DNA from: Bacteriovoracaceae bacterium
GTDB lineage: Bacteria > Bdellovibrionota > Bacteriovoracia > Bacteriovoracales > Bacteriovoracaceae
Assembly: GCA_018060635.1 (NCBI GenBank)
Contig: JAGOVR010000039.1
Location: forward strand, 1 to 12,327
DNA length: 12,327 nucleotides
Reading direction: 5' to 3'
Position 1 is the first letter of the stretch, and the number at the start of each line of letters is the position of its first letter. The translations under genes were made by a program, and so were the position numbers. The notes below the pieces were generated by a model. That model ran no database searches. It saw only the letters and a list, made by a program, of their open reading frames with translations, and was not told where the DNA came from. Positions 1-6,821 of the stretch are shown here, one piece after another.

Positions 1-2
1 AT

Positions 3-74
3 ATAGAATTAGGTATTGAGATTATGAGTAATATTGCAGAAAGAGGGGAAGTGATAAGACACTACCGTTGGTAA
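3..74 (+). CDS. C-terminal tail of an unidentified upstream gene (partial)
   Basis: The frame starting at base 3 is open from the window edge and stops at TAA 72-74, giving about 23 residues that end in RHYRW. The fragment is too short to assign to a family. Its stop lies 21 bases before mreB, and I see no convincing promoter in the gap, so this gene is probably co-transcribed with mreB. The evidence for coding is only the open frame and its spacing to mreB; it could be a chance frame. Confidence 0.4.
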   Translation: MELGIEIMSNIAERGEVIRHYRW

Positions 75-95
75 AAATAAAGGAAAGGAATATTT

Positions 96-1133
96 ATGTT
101 TAAGTTTTTTCTAGATTTGTTTTCAAATGATTTAGCTATCGACTTAGGGACAGCTAATTGTCTAGTTTACGCTAAAGATCGTGGCATTATTGTGGATGAA
201 CCTTCAGTAGTAGCAGTTCATCAAGGAATGAGAGGAACACAAAAAGTTTTAGCTGTAGGAAAAGAAGCTAAAGAAATGCTAGGTCGTACTCCAGGCTCCA
301 TTAAGGCTATTCGTCCTATGAAAGACGGAGTGATTGCTGATTTTGAAGTGACGCAAGCCATGCTTAAATATTTTATTCAAAAATCTATGCGTGGTCATAA
401 AATGGTGAAGCCGCGTATTATTATCTGTATTCCTTTTGGGATTACCCAAGTAGAAAAAAGGGCCGTCAAAGAGTCTGCAGAGCAAGCAGGGGCGCGCGAA
501 GTTTATTTGATTGAAGAACCCATGGCCGCCGCTATTGGGGCAGGTCTTCCTATTACAGAACCCTCAGGTAATATGATTGTGGATATTGGTGGAGGAACAA
601 CAGAGGTCGCTGTTATTTCTTTAGGTGGAATTGTTTATTCTAAATCAGTGCGAGTGGCTGGAGATAAATTTGATGAAGCCATTGCTTACTATATTAAGAA
701 AAAATATTCTTTACTGATTGGAGAAAGAACAGCCGAGCAAATTAAAATTGCTATAGGTAATGCCTATCCATTTGATGATGAAGTTAAAACTTATGAAGTG
801 AAAGGGCGAGATCTCATTGCGGGAGCACCTAAAACCATTGAAATTAATTCAGATGAAATTCGTGAAGCGTTAGCTGATACGGTTGGAGAAGTGGTAGAGG
901 CAGTTAAAATTGCATTAGAGAAAACACCTCCAGAATTAGCCGCTGATATTGTAGATAATGGAATTGTTTTAGCAGGAGGAGGGGCCCTTCTTGCGAACTT
1001 AGATATTTTAATAAAAGAAAAAACAGGACTTCCTGTTTCTATCGCTGAAGATCCTCTTACTTGTGTGGTCAGAGGCTGTGGCATTGTCTTAGAATCAATT
1101 CCTCTGCTAAGGCAAGTAACGATGCTTTCTTAA
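96..1133 (+). CDS. mreB: Rod-shape-determining actin homologue MreB
   Basis: MreB is a cytoplasmic actin-like ATPase that forms membrane-bound filaments and positions the elongasome (RodA/PBP2, MreC, MreD) for lateral peptidoglycan synthesis. At 345 residues it has the full family length. Visible motifs are the phosphate-1 loop IDLGTANCLVY (15-25), the IEEPMAAAIGAGLP connector, the phosphate-2 motif DIGGGTTEV (from Asp163) and the adenosine motif GIVLAGGG (289-296). The N-terminal MFKFFLDLFSND segment resembles the amphipathic membrane-binding start of other MreBs. The ATG at 96 is preceded by AGGAAAGG (81-88). A small oddity is IPFGITQVEKRAV around 112-124, where Phe114 replaces the Ser or Val I would expect in this loop. 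mreC and mreD do not follow; a lipoprotein gene starts 2 bases after the stop. Confidence 0.97.
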   Translation: MFKFFLDLFSNDLAIDLGTANCLVYAKDRGIIVDEPSVVAVHQGMRGTQKVLAVGKEAKEMLGRTPGSIKAIRPMKDGVIADFEVTQAMLKYFIQKSMRGHKMVKPRIIICIPFGITQVEKRAVKESAEQAGAREVYLIEEPMAAAIGAGLPITEPSGNMIVDIGGGTTEVAVISLGGIVYSKSVRVAGDKFDEAIAYYIKKKYSLLIGERTAEQIKIAIGNAYPFDDEVKTYEVKGRDLIAGAPKTIEINSDEIREALADTVGEVVEAVKIALEKTPPELAADIVDNGIVLAGGGALLANLDILIKEKTGLPVSIAEDPLTCVVRGCGIVLESIPLLRQVTMLS

Positions 1134-1135
1134 CT

Positions 1136-1909
1136 ATGTACTTTTATTTTTTAATTATATTAAGTTCAGTTTTTGTTTCAGCCTGCTCTTCTTCTCAGAA
1201 GAATTCTGCGAAGTTAGATAAGGCAGTCTATCTGTATGATTTTGTGGATCCTTCAGGAAGTTATATTTTAAGACGAACATTAGAGCATAAAAAAAATACG
1301 AATCAGTTTGAGTTGAAAGCAGAAATATATGGGCTGGTAGCTCCTCAAAAGCTAGTAGAAAAAACTCTTTCTATAAGTGATTTAGGGTATATTAAAAAAG
1401 CCAAACAACGTATTCCTAGTATGCGTCCTCTTTCTTCCCAACATATTGTATGGTTAGAAGGAAAACAATACCAAACGTCTTCAGTTTTAAATAATAAAAA
1501 TAAAGAACTTTCGGTAACTACTAAAAGTCCTGAAGCAAAATGGAATGGGACAGAGAAAATTTTAGTTCCCAGAGGATCGGGGGCGTATTGTTATTTTTCT
1601 CAGTTAGTGGAGTGTGTTGCCTATACAGGATTTTTTGAGAGGGCAAAAAAAGATAATACACAAGAGCTTTTTGTGAAAGTCATTTGGGACGGGTATCCTT
1701 TTTTTCAAGATCAATATCTTAACATTCCAGGAGAAGTTTTTGCCGACGCAGTTTTTCGTTTTGAAGGAAAAACAGATCAAGACTATTTTGCATATCAATT
1801 AGAAATTGTAGGACAAATTATTTTATATCATTTAGATAATGATTTTAACTTGGTTAATATGTTTTGGATTTCCCAAGGACTCAATATTACTCGTAGGGAG
1901 AAAAAGTGA
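1136..1909 (+). CDS. Predicted outer- or inner-membrane lipoprotein, function unknown
   Basis: A 257-residue protein I do not recognise. Its first 17 residues form a short hydrophobic signal ending in the lipobox VSAC (Cys17), followed by SSSQKNS, so it is probably lipid-modified and exported. I chose ATG 1136 because it begins this signal and sits 2 bases after the mreB stop; the frame stays open upstream to a TTG at 1061, but that extension lies inside mreB. Unusually, the n-region (MYFYFLII) has no Lys or Arg, and no strong ribosome site is visible, which suggests translational coupling to mreB. The mature part is beta-rich looking and soluble, with two nearby cysteines in GAYCYFSQLVECVAY. 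Its position between mreB and nagZ suggests an envelope role, but nothing in the sequence defines it. Confidence 0.8.
   Translation: MYFYFLIILSSVFVSACSSSQKNSAKLDKAVYLYDFVDPSGSYILRRTLEHKKNTNQFELKAEIYGLVAPQKLVEKTLSISDLGYIKKAKQRIPSMRPLSSQHIVWLEGKQYQTSSVLNNKNKELSVTTKSPEAKWNGTEKILVPRGSGAYCYFSQLVECVAYTGFFERAKKDNTQELFVKVIWDGYPFFQDQYLNIPGEVFADAVFRFEGKTDQDYFAYQLEIVGQIILYHLDNDFNLVNMFWISQGLNITRREKK
1895..1900 (+). promoter_or_regulatory. Ribosome binding site supporting the GTG start of nagZ
   Basis: AGGGAG lies 5 bases before GTG 1906, inside the end of the lipoprotein gene. It supports a GTG start with a 4-base GTGA overlap between the two genes, a typical translational-coupling arrangement. Confidence 0.7.
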
Positions 1910-2967
1910 GAGATGTTGGTCAACTTTTTATTACAGGAATTTCAGGATTAGTTTTAACAGAAGAAGAGAAGATATTCTTAGCTGATAAAAACATCGGTGG
2001 AGTTATTTTATTTTCTCATAACTATGAGTCTCCAACACAATTAGCCGCACTTAATAATTCAATACAAGAACTAAATAAAGAAATACCTTTGTTTATATCA
2101 GTGGATAATGAAGGAGGGAGAGTTTTTAGATTTAAAAAAGATTTTACTCACTTTCCTTCGATGCTAGCCTTAGCTTCACTAAAGTCACCTAAACTTATTT
2201 TTGATGTTCATCATATTATGGCAAGTGAGCTTAAAGCGGTGGGAGTGAATATGGATTTTTCTCCCTGTTGTGATGTTTTGATTAATCCTCAAAATAAAGT
2301 TATTGCTGATAGAGCTTTTGGTACAACCGCTGAGACTGTTTCCTCTTTTATTTCAGGAGCTATTCGTGGATTACAAAATGCAGGAGTGATGGCTTGTGCT
2401 AAACATTTTCCTGGTCATGGAGGAACTTTACATGATTCTCATTTTGATTTGCCAGTTGTAAAAACTTCTTGGGAAGAAATTTTACAAAAAGAGATTCCTC
2501 CTTTTATAAAAGCGGCTCGTAGTAAAGTTTCTACTATAATGATGGCGCATTTATTAGTAGAAACTTTAGATGATAAATTTCCTTGTAGTTTAAGCTCTAA
2601 AGCTTATCAAGTTTTAAGAGATGAGTTAGATTTTTATGATCGTCCTATTGTTACAGATGATATGGAAATGAAAGCTATTGCAGATTTTTTTCCTACTGGT
2701 GAAGCCGCTCTTAAGGCCCTACAAGCAGGTTGTGATTTAGTGATTCACCGTACTTTTGAAAAGACAGTACTAGCCTATCAAGCTGTTCTAGAAGCAGTTC
2801 AGCAAGAAAAGTTAGAGATATCTCAAAAGATTAAACGTATTCAAAGTTTAAAACATGAGTATTTAAAAGACATAAATCCCATTGATATGAGCTCATTGCA
2901 AGATCTGGTGGGCACCCCCTCTGCCCAAAAGCTATTAGAAGAAGTAACTCAAAAGCTTCAAACCTAA
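1906..2967 (+). CDS. nagZ: Beta-N-acetylhexosaminidase NagZ (glycoside hydrolase family 3)
   Basis: NagZ is normally a cytoplasmic enzyme that removes N-acetylglucosamine from GlcNAc-anhydroMurNAc peptides during peptidoglycan recycling. This protein has 353 residues and no signal peptide. Family motifs are SVDNEGGRV (usually SVDQEGGRV), KHFPGHG (166-172), the catalytic dyad loop DSH (177-179, with His179 as the expected general acid/base) and VTDDMEMKAI, where Asp251 is the expected nucleophile. All key catalytic positions are intact, so it should be active. It starts at GTG, overlaps the lipoprotein stop by 4 bases and probably shares its transcript with mreB. In a predatory bacterium such an enzyme could also process prey-derived muropeptides, but that is only inference. 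Confidence 0.95.
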   Translation: MRDVGQLFITGISGLVLTEEEKIFLADKNIGGVILFSHNYESPTQLAALNNSIQELNKEIPLFISVDNEGGRVFRFKKDFTHFPSMLALASLKSPKLIFDVHHIMASELKAVGVNMDFSPCCDVLINPQNKVIADRAFGTTAETVSSFISGAIRGLQNAGVMACAKHFPGHGGTLHDSHFDLPVVKTSWEEILQKEIPPFIKAARSKVSTIMMAHLLVETLDDKFPCSLSSKAYQVLRDELDFYDRPIVTDDMEMKAIADFFPTGEAALKALQAGCDLVIHRTFEKTVLAYQAVLEAVQQEKLEISQKIKRIQSLKHEYLKDINPIDMSSLQDLVGTPSAQKLLEEVTQKLQT

Positions 2968-2980
2968 GTAAAACAGTCAG

Positions 2981-3009
2981 ACTTCCCTGAATAATTTGCC
3001 TAGAGAAGT
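2981..3009 (+). other. Imperfect hairpin in the nagZ-tadC gap
   Basis: ACTTCCCT (2981-2988) can pair with AGAGAAGT (3002-3009) with one C-A mismatch and a 13-base loop. No run of T follows, so it is at best a weak or attenuating structure and not a clear Rho-independent terminator. Confidence 0.25.
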
Positions 3010-3028
3010 TAAATTTCCCATCTCTTGT

Positions 3029-3034
3029 TACAAT
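3029..3034 (+). promoter_or_regulatory. Candidate -10 box for the tadC-FHA-PP2C operon
   Basis: TACAAT matches the TATAAT consensus at 5 of 6 positions and lies 34 bases before the tadC ATG, in the longest gap (101 bases) of the window. No good -35 box is found 16-18 bases upstream, so it would need an activator or another sigma factor. The gap itself argues for a new transcription unit here. Confidence 0.35.
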
Positions 3035-3056
3035 AGAAAGTAAAAGAAGATTTTGC

Positions 3057-3063
3057 GAGGGAG
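3057..3063 (+). promoter_or_regulatory. Strong ribosome binding site of tadC
   Basis: GAGGGAG lies 5 bases before ATG 3069, a near-ideal Shine-Dalgarno sequence. It fixes the start of the first gene of the run. Confidence 0.7.
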
Positions 3064-3068
3064 ATTTT

Positions 3069-3962
3069 ATGCTTTTTTATGCTTCGATTATTTTAATGGG
3101 GATTGCAGTTTTTATCATTGCAAATATTTTTTTAGTAGATGAAGTGAAATATAAAACAACAGAAGTTTTAGAAGAAGTTCAAAGTGATAATAAAAATGCA
3201 GCAGCTGGTTTTGTTTTAAAATATTCCAGACCTTTTTTTAGACGTTATGTGAGCCCCATGGTTAGTACCATGAAAAATAAAAAAGAAATAAGAGAAAAAT
3301 ACAAACAAAAGTTAGCGGCTTCAGGCTTGTATAAAGAATTAAGTTCAGATGATTTCTTCGCTTTTAAATTATTTCTTATTTTAGGTTTCCCCGTTATGTT
3401 CTTAGTGGTTCGCACATTTTTGGAAGAGAGTTGGTCTTTATGGCTTGTTCCTATTACTTCGGTAGTGGGTTTTTTCTACCCTGATTTCTGGATTAAGGGA
3501 AAAATACAAAAACGTCAGCAAAATATTTTGCACAATATGCCTTTTATGGTGGATATGTTGGCACTCTCAGTGGAAGCAGGTTTAGATTTTATGGCCGCTA
3601 TCAGTCGTGTTATTGATAAAGCTCCTAAGAGTTCCTTGGTTGAAGAGTTTGAAACTTTGATAAAGGAAATTAAAATTGGTTCTTCGAGAGCAGAAGCTTT
3701 AAGAAATATGGCATGGAGGATTGATCTTCTGCCTGTTTCTTCTTTCTGTGCTACCTTAATTGCGGCTGATTCGGTGGGAGCTAATATTGGTCCTATTCTT
3801 AAAGATTTGTCAGTAGAAATTCGCCAAAAGCGTTCAGCGGAAGCAGAAAAAGCAGGAGCTACGGCGGCTACCAAAATTCTCTTTCCTATGATTTTCCTGA
3901 TATTACCAGCTGTTGTTATTATTATTATGGCTCCCATTATTTTCCAATTCATAGGAGTATAA
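3069..3962 (+). CDS. tadC: Tad/type II secretion system F-family inner-membrane protein, TadC-like
   Basis: TadC-type proteins are inner-membrane platform components of Tad/Flp pilus machines, which normally pair with TadB and are driven by the TadA ATPase. The 297-residue protein has an N-terminal membrane helix (about 2-24), a basic cytoplasmic stretch, a double hydrophobic segment (about 95-140), a T2SSF domain beginning near HNMPFMVDMLALSVEAGLD (from 155), and a C-terminal membrane helix (about 270-294). The motif with VEAGLDF followed by a conserved EI(R/K)xGxSRxEALR-type helix is characteristic of TadB/TadC, and its place just before DUF192 favours TadC. No tadB or tadA gene precedes it; nagZ does, across a 101-base gap. 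The next gene begins 4 bases after its stop, so it heads a compact operon. Confidence 0.88.
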   Translation: MLFYASIILMGIAVFIIANIFLVDEVKYKTTEVLEEVQSDNKNAAAGFVLKYSRPFFRRYVSPMVSTMKNKKEIREKYKQKLAASGLYKELSSDDFFAFKLFLILGFPVMFLVVRTFLEESWSLWLVPITSVVGFFYPDFWIKGKIQKRQQNILHNMPFMVDMLALSVEAGLDFMAAISRVIDKAPKSSLVEEFETLIKEIKIGSSRAEALRNMAWRIDLLPVSSFCATLIAADSVGANIGPILKDLSVEIRQKRSAEAEKAGATAATKILFPMIFLILPAVVIIIMAPIIFQFIGV

Positions 3963-3966
3963 TAGG

Positions 3967-4311
3967 ATGAATTATGTTTTAAAAAACATTCAACATCCTC
4001 ATAAGTTATATCCTATCCGTAAAGCTGATACTTTTTTTGCACGCTTAGTAGGACTGATGGGACAAAAAAAAACATCTACGGGATTGTTACTTGAACCCTG
4101 CCAGTCTATTCATACTTGCTTTATGTTATTCCCTTTAGATGTTATTTTTTTAGATGCAAATAATAGAGTGGTAAAAGTCATTTATCACTTAAAACCATGG
4201 AGATTTACTTTATTTTATTTTAAAGCAAAAAAAGTAGTAGAATTTCCTATAGGTATTATTCCAGCTCATATTAAAGAAAAAGAAGAGTGGGAGGTGGAAT
4301 GTTTAAGTTAG
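3967..4311 (+). CDS. DUF192 family protein, short cytoplasmic form
   Basis: A 114-residue protein matching DUF192: ARLVGLMGQK near 25-34, a GLLLEPCQSIHTCFML stretch and the hallmark PLDVIFLDANNRVVKV near 56-71. The biochemical role of the family is not known. Many DUF192 proteins carry a signal peptide, whereas this one begins directly with the domain and appears cytoplasmic. Short DUF192 genes are often found near Tad/Flp pilus genes, as here right after tadC, which suggests a linked role, though none is proven. AGGAG (3953-3957) within the tadC end provides the ribosome site. Its last 13 bases overlap the start of the next gene. Confidence 0.85.
   Translation: MNYVLKNIQHPHKLYPIRKADTFFARLVGLMGQKKTSTGLLLEPCQSIHTCFMLFPLDVIFLDANNRVVKVIYHLKPWRFTLFYFKAKKVVEFPIGIIPAHIKEKEEWEVECLS
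4289..4294 (+). promoter_or_regulatory. Ribosome binding site that decides the start of the first FHA gene
   Basis: GGGAGG lies 4 bases before ATG 4299. The frame is also open from a GTG at 4287, but that would add only MGGG and lose this site, so ATG 4299 is preferred. Confidence 0.65.
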
Positions 4312-5864
4312 TTATTATTGGTGGAAAGAAAAAAGGCTCGGAAATTTTTTTAAAAGAAGGCGATAATATTATTGGTCGCTCTGATATGTGTGATCATCAA
4401 CTAAATTTAGAAGGTATTTCCAAAAAACATATTAATATTACAGTACACGCAAATTCTACTTTTTTAGAGGATATGGGAAGTTCTAATGGGACATTTGTTA
4501 ATGGGAAAATTGTAAAAAAAATAGGAATTAAATCAGGAGATCAAATTGCGATTCCTAATGTTATTTTTAAATTAGTTCATTTATCTGATAAACAAGTGTT
4601 AGCTGAGACAAGAAAAAATACCGAAAGCCAAGAGGATTTAGATAACTTAGATTTAGATAAACCCCAGAAATCTTCATCTCCTATAGGAAAAGTTTTAAGT
4701 TTTTTTCGTTATAAAGTCATGCCAATTTTTTATGGATTTAATGAAGAGTACGAGTGGAAAATGATTTTTGGTTTACTCCTAAGTATTTTTATTGTTGCCA
4801 CTATTGCGCTTACTATTTTCCCAGTCCTAAATGAAAACAAAAAGATTTTATTTTTTGAAATGGCTAAAAGAGGTGCTCATTATGCAGACGATATTGCTCG
4901 TCTTAATGCTAGAGCTCTAGAGCGAAAAGATTTAGATCAGTTAAATACTAATTTCCTAGATCAAGAAGATGGGGTGGTTGGATATGAATTATTTGATCTA
5001 GAAGGAAGAATTGTACGACCCATAGGAAAGCTTAATCAGTATATTAATGATTCATTTTCTATTGAAGCTAGAGATTATTTTTTAATTAAAAATAATGATC
5101 CCAGCAAGACATTAAAAAAGTTTTTAGATGGAGGCGAGATTGGAATTGCTAAAGCTGTTAAAGCTTACGATGTAAGATTAGGGTTTGAACAAGTGGTGGG
5201 GATTATTGCTATCCGTTTTGCACCTAGATCTTTGGCTATTGAGGCGGCCAATAATTCCAAGGCTTATTTAGAATCATTAACCACTTCAGCTATCGTAGCT
5301 ATTTTATTTTTTGGAATTATTTATTTTTTAACAATTAGACCTGTAGATGAGCTTCGTCATCAAATTGATTTAGTTATGCGAGGAAGAAAGAAAGAAATTA
5401 CGACGAAGTATCTAATGGCAGAGATGAATCCTTTGAGAGACACCATTAATACTCTTTTACAAAGAATGCGAGAATTACAAAGTGAAGATAAGAGTGAATT
5501 TCAAGAATTGGAAAGTGATGATAGTTATTTGCAGATATTAAATGGATTTATGCAAGGCTCTCAAGGGCCAGTACTTATCTTAGATTCTCAAAAGCTGATT
5601 CGTTATATCAATACAGAAGGAGAAGATTTGTTGGGTCTGAGAGAAAATGCTTCAGCACAAATGAGTCTTTTAGATACAGCTCGTGATCAAGGTTTTGCCG
5701 CAACGGTTATTGATCTGTGCGATCAGTGTGCCAATGCTGGAGGAGCAAATCAAAAAACTTCCTATGAGATTTCAGGAAAAGAATATTGGATTAATGTCGT
5801 GTCTTTAATAGGAAAAGATTCTTTTGCCAAAGCGTTTTATATAACATTTATCGCTGAAAGTTAA
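4299..5864 (+). CDS. Membrane-spanning FHA-sensor-HAMP-PAS protein
   Basis: A 521-residue protein with an unusual layout. An N-terminal FHA domain (about 1-90) has the canonical phosphothreonine-binding residues: GRS at 26-28, SKKH in strand 4, and SSNGTFVNG. A Gln/Ser/Asp-rich linker leads to a membrane helix (about 155-177), a periplasmic loop of about 150 residues, and a second helix (about 329-348). A HAMP-like region starting RPVDELRHQI follows, then a PAS-like region (about 409-520) with PVLILDSQKLIRYINTEGE and a terminal beta strand. There is no kinase, cyclase or HTH output domain. The shape suggests a receptor that passes a periplasmic signal to its cytoplasmic FHA and PAS parts, perhaps by recruiting a threonine-phosphorylated partner. 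It overlaps the DUF192 gene by 13 bases and is followed after 3 bases by the next FHA gene. The periplasmic fold is unassigned; a Cache-like sensor is possible. Confidence 0.85.
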   Translation: MFKLVIIGGKKKGSEIFLKEGDNIIGRSDMCDHQLNLEGISKKHINITVHANSTFLEDMGSSNGTFVNGKIVKKIGIKSGDQIAIPNVIFKLVHLSDKQVLAETRKNTESQEDLDNLDLDKPQKSSSPIGKVLSFFRYKVMPIFYGFNEEYEWKMIFGLLLSIFIVATIALTIFPVLNENKKILFFEMAKRGAHYADDIARLNARALERKDLDQLNTNFLDQEDGVVGYELFDLEGRIVRPIGKLNQYINDSFSIEARDYFLIKNNDPSKTLKKFLDGGEIGIAKAVKAYDVRLGFEQVVGIIAIRFAPRSLAIEAANNSKAYLESLTTSAIVAILFFGIIYFLTIRPVDELRHQIDLVMRGRKKEITTKYLMAEMNPLRDTINTLLQRMRELQSEDKSEFQELESDDSYLQILNGFMQGSQGPVLILDSQKLIRYINTEGEDLLGLRENASAQMSLLDTARDQGFAATVIDLCDQCANAGGANQKTSYEISGKEYWINVVSLIGKDSFAKAFYITFIAES

Positions 5865-5867
5865 TTT

Positions 5868-6821
5868 ATGGCGGCTCAAAATGTCCTAGTCTTAAAAAGC
5901 TTTCAAGCTCCAGAGTCCCCTGGAGTGCATTATTGTTTATTCTGTTTGAGTGGAGAAGGAAAGGGAGAAGCTTATTTTTTAATAGGAGATAGGGTTGTCT
6001 TAGGCAGATCACAGAAAGCAGATATTATCTTGAAAGACCTTAAAGCTTCAAGGGAGCACGCAGAAGTCTCTCGGTCACAAGGTGATTTCATGATAAGAGA
6101 TTTGGATTCGCAAAATGGAATTTTTATTAATGATAAAAAAATGCGAGAATCTTTTTTAAGAGAGGGAGATAAAATTCTTATTGGGAATACTTTTTTTAGA
6201 TTTGGAAGTGTAGAAGTAGAAGGAGTTCCTTCAGCTATTGCTTTTCGTCAAAAAAACTCCCCTTTCCCTGCAGAAAATTCAAGTTCTTCCAAGAAGAAAA
6301 TAATTTTAGTATTAGCAGTTGTTCTCTTAGGTTATCTTTTTTTTAGTGAGGAAGAAGTTCCACAAGAACGAAAAAAGAAAGAAATTGAGATTACTGTAGA
6401 AAAAGGCTCAGATGATGTTACTAGTAAAATCTTAGAGCAGAAATATAAAGAAGATAAAGAATTACAGGCCAAATTAGATGCCATCTTTCAGAGAGGTTTA
6501 CGCGAGTATAGGGAAGGCAATTATTTTAGAGCTATCAATGAGTTTAGTCTGGCACTTATTTTAAGTCCTAGTAATTCTAGAGGGCTTTTTTACCTTAATA
6601 AGACTAAGCAAGCCTTGGATCAGTCTATTGAAGATAAGTTTATTATGGCAAAAAAATATATAGAGGCCTTAAAATATGATGAGGCAAAGGTAGCATACTG
6701 TTCTATTATTCGATTATTGAAAGATTATACAAATGATGAGCGTTATAAGAGTGCTTTAGATAATATTAAAGAGTTAGAAATTTTAATGGGGTTAGTAGAA
6801 GGTGAAATTAAGTGTTTTTAA
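5868..6821 (+). CDS. FHA domain protein with single membrane segment and TPR-like tail
   Basis: A 317-residue protein. The FHA domain (about 25-115) keeps the key residues: LGRS (45-48), ASREH, and DSQNGIFIN, so it should bind phosphothreonine peptides. A Lys-rich stretch precedes one short hydrophobic helix (about 145-160, IILVLAVVLLGYLFF) flanked by acidic and basic charge. The tail (about 205-290) contains two TPR-like helical hairpins, such as GLREYREGNYFRAINEFSLA, each with the small and aromatic residues typical of TPRs. The FHA would be cytoplasmic and the TPR part periplasmic if the positive-inside rule holds, but the topology is not certain. It starts 3 bases after the previous gene and overlaps the next by 20 bases. 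It shares its domain order with the following gene, so the two may be paralogues. Confidence 0.85.
   Translation: MAAQNVLVLKSFQAPESPGVHYCLFCLSGEGKGEAYFLIGDRVVLGRSQKADIILKDLKASREHAEVSRSQGDFMIRDLDSQNGIFINDKKMRESFLREGDKILIGNTFFRFGSVEVEGVPSAIAFRQKNSPFPAENSSSSKKKIILVLAVVLLGYLFFSEEEVPQERKKKEIEITVEKGSDDVTSKILEQKYKEDKELQAKLDAIFQRGLREYREGNYFRAINEFSLALILSPSNSRGLFYLNKTKQALDQSIEDKFIMAKKYIEALKYDEAKVAYCSIIRLLKDYTNDERYKSALDNIKELEILMGLVEGEIKCF

Noticed and set aside
1..95. Promoter directly upstream of mreB
   Set aside because: TTGAGA (16-21) and TAATAT (29-34) are only 7 bases apart, and no other pair has acceptable spacing; read-through from the upstream gene is likelier.
791..1084. Minus-strand open frame inside mreB
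   Set aside because: It lies fully opposite conserved MreB motifs and has no recognisable domain or start signal.
1061..1135. TTG-started upstream extension of the lipoprotein gene
   Set aside because: It would add 25 residues overlapping mreB and bury the signal sequence and lipobox; ATG 1136 is better placed.
3515..3952. Minus-strand open frame of 145 codons opposite tadC
   Set aside because: It is antisense to a well-supported membrane protein gene, has no ribosome site and its residues look like reverse-complement translation of hydrophobic codons.
4287..4298. GTG start four codons before the first FHA gene's ATG
   Set aside because: It would lie within the ribosome binding site itself and add only Met-Gly-Gly-Gly.
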